Assembly (NCBI GenBank): GCA_047495785.1
Contig: JBLDXI010000003.1
Coordinates: forward strand, 2,418,001 to 2,482,000
DNA: 64,000 nt
From: Lepidodermella squamata
Lineage: Eukaryota; Gastrotricha
Direction of reading: 5' to 3'
Position 1 is the first letter of the stretch, and each line of letters opens with the position of its first letter. Shown one piece after another: positions 10,601 to 18,828 of the stretch. Made by a program: the position numbers and the translations under genes. Under the pieces are notes generated by a model. That model ran no database searches. It was given only the letters and a program-made list of their open reading frames with translations, and was not told where the DNA came from.

Positions 10601-11580
10601 CGTGCCTTGAGCGGTTCATCGCGGATTTCGACCTACCCGAGACGCTCCTCACCGACCGTGGCACCAACGTGGACTCGCTCGCTGTCCGGATGTTCTGCGA
10701 AAGCCTCGGCATTCGGAAGATACGGACGAGCCGTTTCAACCCCCGTGGCAATAGCCTGGTCGAACGGAGCCACCGGGTGCTGGCTGACATCATCGCAACC
10801 GGCCTCGATCCTAGTCAACCGCGAGCCTGGCATCAGCAGCTGGTTCGGGCCCTGCGCGCCTACAAGACCGCGGTGCATGAAGCCACTGGCGTAACTCCCC
10901 ACGAGGTCGTCTTCGGCTACCCAGCCCGCACGGCGATCAAGCTCTTAGCCGGCCCGGCCACTGGTCCACTTGACCGTCCCGATGGTCCACCAGCGCAACG
11001 CGTTGTGTCCCGCCGGTCTCGCCTCGACGCCCTCTGGCAGCACGCATCCGCCAACCTGGACCGGGCACAACACCACCGCCGCCTCGTCAACGATCGGCAC
11101 GCCAACTCGCGCCGTTTCTCAGTCGGCGACCACGTCGGCGTCCGCCTCGAAGACCACGAACGCCAGGGCAAGTTCGCGCCCCGCTACCGAGGCCCGTTCG
11201 TCGTCACCGCCGTCAACGAGGCCAACAATGACTACCGGTTGGCATCGGTCGAAGATCCGAACACAACGCTCCCTTGGACGAACCGGCGCAAGCTGGTCTC
11301 GTTTCCCGCCTCAGCGGTCGCAAAGCCGCTCCCGCCCTTGGCCTCAGAGGCCCCGTCGGACGTGGCGCTCCCGACGCGTATCCAAGCGCCCTCACCGGTA
11401 ATGGCCCTCCCGGTGGGCAATAACGGGCCTCCGACCGTCGTCCGGCCTCTCGTGGCGGGGGAAGAGACAGCGAAGCTGCGCCCGCTCGCCGCCCTGAGAC
11501 CGCCCGACCGCCTTAACCTCGCCGTCCTCCTGCGCCTCGCCTACCTTGCCGTCGAGGTCGCAAAGCGACTCAAGCGCTGA
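7516..11580 (+). CDS. pol: Pol polyprotein (protease, RT, RNase H, integrase)
   Basis: The frame is open from 7516, after a TGA at 7513-7515, to 11580. It lies in the -1 frame relative to gag with a 145-nt overlap and has no early ATG, so it is probably made by -1 frameshifting. Visible parts in order: aspartic protease LVDTGAN (7780s); reverse transcriptase with RLDLRQAFHQ and catalytic YQDD (9127-9138, where the second position is usually I, L, V or A); RNase H starting near CDASDVGLG (9570s); integrase HHCC region (HLGRRKT, CRDCATC); and the D,D-35-E triad in MDVVG (10474), LTDRG (10654) and LVERSH (10762). A GPY/F-like module RYRGPFVV follows near 11185. No chromodomain was recognised. 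All key catalytic residues are present. Confidence 0.95.
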   Translation, partial: PVGVLPPAGCLLEVRRGRSLLPRPGLPADVGAAPSRRPGARSEQSVKLTGQTGQVAARSCPPDAALATLSAAVDALCDFPLAGTPVTGLVDTGANATIVSAALCRFLALPIIPLPTPVTMRTADGQIVDSRTVLGTAQLPFSSAFGPHQAFVLASPSHDLIVGLDWLRRHQAVVDLRQLRLRGLDWHLPIRLSPPAGPRWASVSVDGRPFYDAQVLVNGRMTTARVSTSSPTSIDCMSMLGANWAPFAPGSLPRLPSSAGRVVPLGLGFLRLHTSTHATDLPVLVVSGDEHRLVLGGSLLFANRAEFNLAAGSFSFAPPSAPDALPADVEDLISRSVSGLGDDDAAAMRALLVEFAPVFSDRSMGIQLKQPLLIETTATRPISVPRRYMGPHKKAELRKHLRFLRERGLIEVGNSPNACCPVIVPKPSAAEPNGTRFTVDFRPRNKFLPDRYHVPPLWEDVTERLHGAKFFCRLDLRQAFHQLPLAEECRDLTTFYGADGEKWRYAVLPMGLSVSPALLQSAMQNEILAGLLDLCIEYQDDCLVYADSVPELLRRLRLVFERFRDFRVSVSAAKCELARPEVKFLGRRLSASGVSPDPDRTRDIALFPRPTCRRDVRSFLGTCNFLRAHLPDFATLAAPLSALTSNAVPFAWSDDCDKSFLALKAAFQQPGILVYPDFSRAFKVMCDASDVGLGCLLMQTGDDGLDRLVAAHSRLLSPAERKYPALEKECLAIVFSCERFREYLLGTRFVLETDHKALLWLQTLRDPSKRVWRWLEMLGDYQFDLVHRPGRLNLADGLSRPSVEPDDVGYTSDDSTLPDVTCAASLSVADSFRLDPAALRAAQLADPDLGPVLRHLDLGEPLPRPLSAGSARLLQLQDTVSKDDAGVFYTSVSDRLFPRLCLILPAVYVPEVIRTAHDAPMSGHLGRRKTLERIRDYCWFPGCYSAVRKFCRDCATCAARKATNQSTTVPLVPLRHADEPFALVAMDVVGPIQPASSQGHRWVLTFYDAFSKLLVAYPLRSTKAPSIVACLERFIADFDLPETLLTDRGTNVDSLAVRMFCESLGIRKIRTSRFNPRGNSLVERSHRVLADIIATGLDPSQPRAWHQQLVRALRAYKTAVHEATGVTPHEVVFGYPARTAIKLLAGPATGPLDRPDGPPAQRVVSRRSRLDALWQHASANLDRAQHHRRLVNDRHANSRRFSVGDHVGVRLEDHERQGKFAPRYRGPFVVTAVNEANNDYRLASVEDPNTTLPWTNRRKLVSFPASAVAKPLPPLASEAPSDVALPTRIQAPSPVMALPVGNNGPPTVVRPLVAGEETAKLRPLAALRPPDRLNLAVLLRLAYLAVEVAKRLKR

Positions 11581-12109
11581 GATCTGCACGAAAACTCTCG
11601 ACATCGATCGGTCCTTCGATCCGCTCCGCCTTGGCGCCGTCTGGCGTCGTTCGCCCGACGGGCGACGGGTATCGTCTTCATTCTCGTTTGTTGTCCTGCC
11701 TTACTACTGTTGTTGTACCGTCCTGACTATCCGGAAACTTAACAGCGCTGTATATAAATATTGTAATTTTTGTACCTGTCCTTTAATTTCTATATGTCGC
11801 TTACCTGTAAATCCGCTGAACCACTGTTTTATTGTAAAATTCCCGCGTGGCAAACCGATGACGCCTGTAAAATAATGATAGTACTTCTTTAATTCAATCC
11901 GATTTAATTTTCTAACAGTTTTTACACTTTCAAACGTTGTTCTTGTTTTTTTTTCCGCCTTGTTGTGATACTCTACGATTTCAAAACTTTTACCGAATGC
12001 CTCTGTTTCATAATGTAAATCTTTTGTATCAATATTTATGCATACCGGGTTCCATCTCAATTTATTGACTATGTATTATAATTTTTGTCCGTACGCTTCG
12101 CTTCATTTC

Positions 12110-12121
12110 AGTGGGGGAGAG
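12110..12121 (+). promoter_or_regulatory. polypurine tract
   Basis: AGTGGGGGAGAG directly abuts the 3' LTR. It is the expected priming site for plus-strand DNA synthesis. Confidence 0.9.
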
Positions 12122-12695
12122 TGTGGCGGTGACGCCACCTGGCGTCGTGACACGCGCCCGTTCGGCACGCGTTCGCTTCTCCCGCCACGGCGCCTACTTC
12201 CCTACCTAAGCGCAACTAGCACACTTTCATTCATCAACTTCTTTACTTCACAACTTGTTATTTTACTATGCTCTACCGGTACCTCGTCCTAGTCCTCTCA
12301 CCCTGGCATTGGCTTCTGTAACTTATCAAATTCCATCTTTAATCCGAATTTCTATCGTTAATTAGAACATATTTTATCTATTTTATATCGGTGCGTTGTA
12401 TCGATCCGCTTACCTCAACCGTACCTGCCTACTGCGCGATCGGTAATTTGTTGTTTACTATCTAAGTTCAAGGCCTAAACTTACCTTCCTCTAACAGCTA
12501 TTCTTGCCGTCACTCTAAATATTGCTCCTCCCGGCTGACCGTTTCGCCTTAACACGAACCCGGTATGCGACCTCGCCGTATAATATTTTACCTCCTTTCC
12601 TGACACATTGTTCTGTATACAGGGCCTTTATTTTACCTGAATAAAAGACCTGATTGCCAACAACCAGTTGTGCTCCTATTGGTCTCACTGTTACA
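12122..12695 (+). repeat. 3' LTR
   Basis: 574 bp, same ends as the 5' LTR. One base difference was seen (T at 12629). Confidence 0.95.
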
Positions 12696-12700
12696 AGCCC
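12696..12700. repeat. target-site duplication, right copy (AGCCC)
   Basis: Identical to 5375-5379. Confidence 0.9.
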
Positions 12701-12771
12701 GGTTCTTTGGTGCGCAATATGGATGTCGGCGGAAAGCCGGAACGAGTAGACGAGTCTTTACCCTCATCAGA

Positions 12772-12896
12772 GGCAGATTTCTTCGCAGCTTCGGCCTGCG
12801 CTTGCTGGACTAATTCCGCAATTATACTTTTACTACTATATTATTATACTGCGGAATTAGCAAGCGAAAGCCGATGCTGCGAAGAAATCTGCTGCT
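12772..12896. repeat. long near-perfect inverted repeat (hairpin)
   Basis: The left arm 12772-12822 (starts GGCAGATTTCTTCGCAGC) and the right arm 12848-12896 (ends GCTGCGAAGAAATCTGCTGCC) are reverse complements with a few mismatches, around an AT loop of about 25 bp. As RNA this would form a hairpin of about 50 bp. It lies 70 bp right of the retrotransposon. Confidence 0.8.
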
Positions 12897-13310
12897 GCCT
12901 TGTAGCGCAAATACGTCAGGAAAGAAGCTATCATCCCGCCCAAAAAGCGTGGAATGTTTTTATAGAAAATTGCTTCTTTTAATTTTGACAATTTTTTATA
13001 GTGTTCAATGATGTTCTAGACGAAAGTGCGCCTGTGGAAGATTTGGAACAGGCTCTTGACAGCCCATCTATCTCTCCGCTACATCCAGTCAATTCCACCT
13101 CACCTCGATTACCTCTCTCTCCACCTCAGGACGTAACAAATGGAGCCCTAGATATCGAACACCCAACCAACCAAACAACCAAAAGCGGGCTTAACATCGA
13201 TTTGTCAGGTGTCATCACGAAAATAAACAAACGTCATACGGCTGAAAAGGTAATTCATACTTTCTTCAAAGCAAATTTGGCATAAAGGCTTCTATATAAC
13301 ATTCTATAAC
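12897..13310 (+). other. exon-like block without recognised product
   Basis: After a T-rich ...TTTTTATAG near 13000, a frame rich in Ser, Pro and Thr is open to AAAAG|GTAATTC near 13248, so it looks like an internal exon of about 250 nt. No domain is recognised. It may be part of the Helitron relic downstream. Confidence 0.3.
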
Positions 13311-14598
13311 ATGGCTTCTATAAAATTCGGCAAAGACGAAATCCAATGTTACGAAAATGGTCGGTATCCGTCAGCGACGGAGGGTATCTGGCAATCAGGA
13401 ACGGCAATCCGGTGCATCAGGAACGGCCTAATGTTGTGCGACTACCCGTTCATGAACCAGACAAACTGCATGTCAGCTGCAGCGCGTGATACACGGCTTC
13501 TTATCGCAGCACACGTTTTCGGCGGGAAGTTGAAAGGGGTGGAGAATACGGCACCGAATAACGGGAACCTTCTCGCGCGTATCCATCTCGCAATGAGGAG
13601 GATAATTCACTTCCTACAGCTCTTCGACTCGCCGTTCGACTCGTTCGACTCGATCAATCAGCAAAACATTTGACAGATGGGCCAAGGGGAAAAAGTTATG
13701 AAAAGTTGTGTCGATAAAACACTCATATCAAGATAACTAATTTCGCTCAATTTCAGTCTTCCTCGCTCTCGCCGCTTGACGAATGATAGATGCTAGAAAG
13801 CCGCGTATCACGCGCTGGAGCCGATGTCTTATTTCACGACGACGACATTGTCATCGATTTGCCTGAGAACGTTTCACATGACACTCAACTGAATCAATGG
13901 CTTCATTACAACAAATCTCATAACGATTGTCGTCATCTGTTGTACACGGAATTTACGTAGTATTTCAGCTGGATTTCGATGAAAAAAGTCTGGAGGGCGA
14001 GGCAACATGCTAACCATGAAGTCGTTTCACGGCTTCAGTTTGTCTATCCGAACAACGTCGAGCTAAACTACTGCTTCAACATCAGCCTGGAATCGATAGC
14101 TTTGAAGCAGTGAGAACAATTGGTTCTACCGAATACCAAACCTTCCCCGAGGCAGCCGTTGCTTTGATAAGGAATTGGGATATAGCCGTAGGCCAGTGCA
14201 ACGGCACTAGGCTCATTCTCAAGTCTTATCAACAAGATGATCTTGAGGTGGAAGTTGCATCAGGTCACGTTTTTTTTCTTCCGAAAACACCCATGACAAC
14301 AACAGACCACGAGTATCCCTTCACGCTCAAACGCCTTCAATTTTCTGTACTTCCGGCCATGGCTTTGACTCTCAATCGCGCCCAGGGTCAATCCTTTGAC
14401 TACGTCGACTTATTTTTTCCCAGTCCCCCTTTCGCTCATGAGCAGCTATACGTTGGACTTTCCAGGGCCACGGATTGCCGCACTCAATTTCCTTCCAAAC
14501 AGGGCAATGCGTCATTCATTTTTCACTTTATCGCTACAACTGAATTCAGCGGCGGCGCTGCTCCCAAAGATTTGGTTTGTTCGAGCAATTTTTTTTAA
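13311..14598 (+). pseudogene. Helitron-type (PIF1-like helicase) relic
   Basis: Pieces in several frames follow the order of a Helitron polyprotein. DEIQCYENGRYPSATEGIWQ (13330s) is the D.I..Y...RY.SA.EA.W motif. NVVRLPVHEPDKLHV lies in another frame (13430s). Then comes a block with WRARQ and RLQFVYPNNVE (about 14000), then LRTIGSTEYQTFPEAA (about 14110). Without the helicase middle, the frame jumps to the helicase C-terminus: CNGTRLI, FTLKRLQFSVLPAMALTLNRAQGQ split by the known FP..AFA.T.NK.QGQ pattern, and LYVGLSRA, ending at 14598. Frameshifts and a large internal deletion make it non-functional. Confidence 0.65.
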
Positions 14599-14834
14599 AT
14601 TCGCGCCAACGGGTAAAAGTCTAGTTTGTTACGAAACGATCACGAAATTAATTGAAAAAATAAATATTTTAATTTGAAATTGTTTTACGAAAAGGTACCT
14701 AGTTTGTTACGAAATGTCCCGTTACGAATTTGCGCGTACGAACTTACTATTCACCGAATTTAAATCCGAATGTCAACCCACATTCTCCAACTTCATCATG
14801 ACATTGAAAATTGAAAAAATAGAAACAAAAATAC
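14599..14834. repeat. short direct repeat beside the Helitron relic
   Basis: CTAGTTTGTTACGAAA occurs at 14621-14636 and again at 14699-14714. The rest is AT-rich without features. Confidence 0.5.
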
Positions 14835-15635
14835 CTTGATGTCCGAGTCCCAAACTTGTTGATAAACGTCACAGATCTGAGTCAAATTCAACGATTGATC
14901 TCCCTCATTCATTTCTTTCACGGCCTGCACTGCATCCATAATTTCACCAGGTTTCATCGCTTGAGAGGTTTTGGCGACTAAATTTCTCCGGTCTTCAACA
15001 ACTTTTTTCACATCGCCGAGGAGTTCTTTACGAACACTTTCAATTTTAAGGCGCAAATTTTCAAGCAAAGCATCGCAATGATCATTGATTTGGCTTGTCA
15101 GCTGATTCGCAGAATCGTCATCGCATTGTGGGCACGTCAACGCGTTCTCCTTATTGTATTCGCGATGAGGACAAGTATCACCGACGTGCATGAATTCTTT
15201 ATAGTTGGATGAAAGCAACCCTCGAGACGCCTTGAAAATCTGTTGCATTCCAACATTGACAGGTAACTCTTCAAAATCAAATAAATCATCAATCATTCAG
15301 GGCTAATTTGTATTGAAACTCACGATCGACAAAATCTAGATCGGTCTCATCGCCAACACATGGGGGGCACAATTCAGCTTTGACGGCATGTTCGCCGCCA
15401 CTTCCGTAAGCCCATTCGTAGCAAATCGAGTGGCCACATGCCGGGAAAAGTGCCATCGGCAGGGAGAATTCGTCGTAACATCGGCCGTATGGTGATTTTT
15501 TACAACTAAGGCACCTCAGGATCTGGAAATTCGAAATTAAATTATTTTGCAAAAATAATCCCAAGTAGAACAAACATCTAAAAGCAGTCCATCGCTAACG
15601 TATTCTTCACGCCGCTGACGTTTAACGGCCTGCAT
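14835..15635 (-). pseudogene. degenerate 3'-truncated array copy (member 2)
   Basis: Sister of 1350-2385. Exons are 15635-15576, 15522-15324 and 15268-14835. The RING finger has a Cys replaced by Trp (ICYEW where the sister has ICYEC), which removes a zinc ligand. An internal in-frame deletion then fuses the middle of the B-box (CPQCDD) directly to the coiled coil, removing half the finger, the intron and the start of the coil. As in the sister copy, the ankyrin exons are missing, and the intron after the last exon is shared only up to ...TTTTCAATG. The frame stays open, so a transcript may exist, but RING function is unlikely. Confidence 0.7.
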
Positions 15636-16022
15636 CACACGATGGGATTAAAAAATAAGGAATCTCTATGGAAATAATCCGAGAAATCTTAGTTTTAAAT
15701 TTGCTGGTAATACGAGCCATCTTCGCCGATTTATTGAATCCGATATATCACTAATAAGACATTTTTTATAAAATACTGGCCATATTGTATCAGGTCTTTC
15801 GTTAATTAATATTAATATATCATTAATTACCGCCAAAATTAGAAAAATCAGCTTTCACTCGTACCATTCACAATAGAAATTAATAGGTTCAAATTATATA
15901 ATAGGATAGGGATTTGTTGACGAAAATCGCAGAATGATAATAATATTGGAGGAGGAAAAATTCGAATCAACAAAATTTAATTAGGTTTGGAAATTGTTTG
16001 AAAGCGAAATGATTAAGCAATT
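15636..16022. other. intergenic spacer
   Basis: The first ~125 bp right of 15635 still match the region upstream of the sister copy at 2385. The rest is AT-rich with no feature seen. Confidence 0.5.
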
Positions 16023-18675
16023 TTAGGACGAAGCTTCGAAAATTTCAATCAAAGCTCGAGCATCATTCCAACGACTGCATTCGACCGCAGTTTCAAGAGG
16101 AGTCTTCACATTTTCCCAGGGCTTTTTCGCCAACCCAGGACTTTTTGCACATAGGTACTCAATAATCTGCGTATTTTCGCGCTCGAAATTGAAATAATTA
16201 ATAAGAACAGATCGGCCGGGTCCATCAACTGAATCAGGGTTAAAATTGTATTTTTCAATGAGCATTTCGATAGTTTCGAGACTGCCATACATTGCAGCTT
16301 CGTGTAAAGCATTTCCGCCGTAACCGTCAACCGCATACACATCACAGCCTTGTTCGATAAGAAATTCCAGCAAATCAAATTTGCCATTATCGATCGCGTA
16401 CATGAAAGGCGTCATTTCACACTCTAGAGCGCGAGCCTCCTTAAAAGCGGGTAACAATTCGAATAATCGAGTCAAAATGAGTTTCGAAATTGATGAATCT
16501 TCGCATTGTAACGCGAGGTGGACTAGAGATTCGTTTTCGTCATTAGTAACTCGCAAGTCAGCTCCTTTTTCGATTAAATAATCGAAAATTTCGATTTTTC
16601 CGCGCTCGACTGCACGCATGATTGGTGTGTCTCTTCCATCCACAGCGTCATTTACATCGAAATTATGCTCCTCTACCAAAAATTTGACGACGGCCAGATC
16701 GCCCATCGAAGCGATGTTGAGAAGATTTCGATCATAGCTTCCTGTAGATCTCAGAATTTCAGGGAATTTAACTAAGAAATATTTCAAGACTTCAAGCCGA
16801 CCGCTCCTAGCTGCGAAAAAAGCTGCGTTCTCTTCAGGTAAAATGACGCCAAAACTTCCACGACAATGCGGGTCCACGTGAAGATCTTCGACAAGAAACC
16901 GCACCAATTCAAGGTTCCCAGAGGCAGCAGCAGATTGAATCGGCAATCGCTCATATTTTTCTCGGAAATTTGCAATGTAAATGTCGCAGCCAGGCGGCAG
17001 TCTTTCGTCTTTAATTATATCCTTGGCAGCTTCCGAATCACCATTTTTCAGAGCTTTTTCATACCGTTCAAACTCGTGGATCTTCAAATCAGGCTAAAAA
17101 TAGAAGAATTTTAAAATTAAAAAACTGACTTCGGCAACTGCTTCGATTCCACTTTTATCCTCATCGATTTCCAAGGCAAAGCTCAAAAGCTATAAAGATC
17201 ATTTTGACCAGTTGGAAAAAATGATAAAATCCCGAAAATATAACCATTGAGTTTCTCGTAAAATTCTCTCCCAGGTTCTAAAACTTGAGAACCAGCTCTG
17301 ATTTAACAAAATCGATCGAAGATAAATCAATTTCTTCATTTTCCTTCCCACCAAAATTGTTCAGGTGAACATCTGCGATCGCTCATTTCTCGTGAGTAGG
17401 CAGTCTATCTTGAACTTAAACTATGTCTATGTTCTCAACCTTAATTTTCAAATACAGGAAGTTCAAGGCCAAGATAAGAATCGAGAACTTACTTTTTGGT
17501 AAGACGGGTAACCTTCATCCGAGGGCAAACGAATATGCAGAATTTTGTCGATCAGCTTGGAAATGTGACTAAGCAAAGATTCATCCACCTTAATAGACAT
17601 TTCCTCAAGGCCGAATTCAGGATTCTCCATCAGCCTAAGCTTTATAAAACATCGAAGTAGAGAAAGTTATCAAGACAAGAATTTCTTACCTTCTTGTCGA
17701 ATCTCCGAACTTCTCTGTTGAATTTGCCGGCTATTTCCAGCGAAGCACAGTGCGTTGGAGAGTGATTATAAAAATCATTTAGACCAGATATTTTCTGCAT
17801 GGATGTGTCGAGATCGACTTCGACTCGGTTGTTCACAGTTTCCTTTCTTTCATTCAAAAGGCTATCAAGCTTCTCGATCATTATTTCGCGATTCTTCTCA
17901 ACAGCCAGTCGAAATTTCTCGAATAAATCATCGCAGTGAGAATTTATTTCATCGACCAATTTGTTTCGCAACTTCTCAATCTTGGCCTCGTAGTCTGAGA
18001 TTTTATCTTCGCGGCTTGATACAGCAGCTGAATATCTATTATCGAACTAAAAAAAAATCATAGTAAATTTTTGGAAATTCGATGATTGAGAAACTGACAT
18101 CAACAGAGATCCAACTAGATTCCAGTCTCAGCCGTTCGCAATGAGCTAATGAGCAAGGTTCGCAGAAAGATTTTCCACAATGAGGGCATTTAGACGTTTC
18201 AGCCATGAATAGCACGCCATGTGTACAAATTTCACCCACAATAAAACACTGCTTGGAAGAATCAGAGCGATTGTCGATTTCCCTCAAAATTTTAGCCAGC
18301 GTATAATTCTGGTGAAATCCTGAACTACGAAAATTAAAAAAAAAACTTGAATTTTTCAAAAAACCGACCATTTTCAACTGCAGTGCGAGAGTCACTTTCG
18401 ATACTCGTTTTGTAGCAAATCGGGCATTTCACCTCAGCGAATTTCCGCCGAGATCGGAAACAAGCCATACAAATCGAGTGGCCACATCCGTGTAACAAAA
18501 TTGGCTCGAAAAGAAATTCCCCTTTACAAACCGCGCACTTCGAAATCTGAAAAATTGTCGAATTTTATTGTCGAATTACGGAGAAATCCGCATAGCTGCA
18601 TACATTCTTCAAAGACTCATCGATAGGTTGAATCTGTTCGATTCTTGGCCGCTTAGTTTGACTTTCCGAAGTCAT
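16023..18675 (-). CDS. RING/B-box/coiled-coil/ankyrin-repeat protein (member 3)
   Basis: Seven exons inferred from borders and frame: 18675-18604, 18546-18369, 18319-18099, 18046-17690, 17639-17493, 17189-17130, 17093-16023, giving 701 residues. The N-terminal 24 residues lack the LG..V..GGSIF motif of the other members. RING (about 27-75): CAVC, HGCGHSICMAC, CPIC. B-box-like finger: CTH, CPHC, FCEPC, H. A coiled coil spans roughly 158-276. Ankyrin repeats from about 346 to the end include TPIMRAVERGKIEIFDYLIEKGAD and GNALHEAAMYGS. RING proteins of this layout are E3 ubiquitin ligases; the ankyrin part would bind the target (inference). This is one of the divergent members, with an extra 20-codon exon and a 303-bp intron (17492-17190). 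Confidence 0.85.
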
Positions 18676-18828
18676 TCCTTAAATTCTAAAAAAGGAAAAT
18701 AGTATTTTGAATTTTTATTTATTTTCAAATAAATTCAAATAATCATGAAAAATCGTTAACAAATGGTCAAATAAAATGAGATGAAGAACAGGGAAAACAG
18801 CCTCAAATACTTAGATACGAAAATTGAG

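Larger units (their letters stand above)
5380..12695 (+). mobile_element. complete Ty3/gypsy-type LTR retrotransposon (7.3 kb)
   Basis: It has two 574-bp LTRs that begin TG and end ACA, 5-bp target duplications AGCCC, a tRNA-Gly primer-binding site, intact gag and pol frames, and a polypurine tract before the 3' LTR. By eye the LTRs differ at one base only (G at 5887, T at 12629), so insertion was recent. The domain order protease, RT, RNase H, integrase is that of Ty3/gypsy. No envelope frame is present. The coding part is visibly much richer in G+C than the flanking AT-rich DNA and has no introns. It inserted into MULE relic 2. Confidence 0.95.

Noticed and set aside
5380-12695. Bacterial or assembly contamination because of the high G+C content
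   Set aside because: LTRs, a host-type tRNA primer site and a 5-bp target duplication in flanking AT-rich DNA show a true integrated element.
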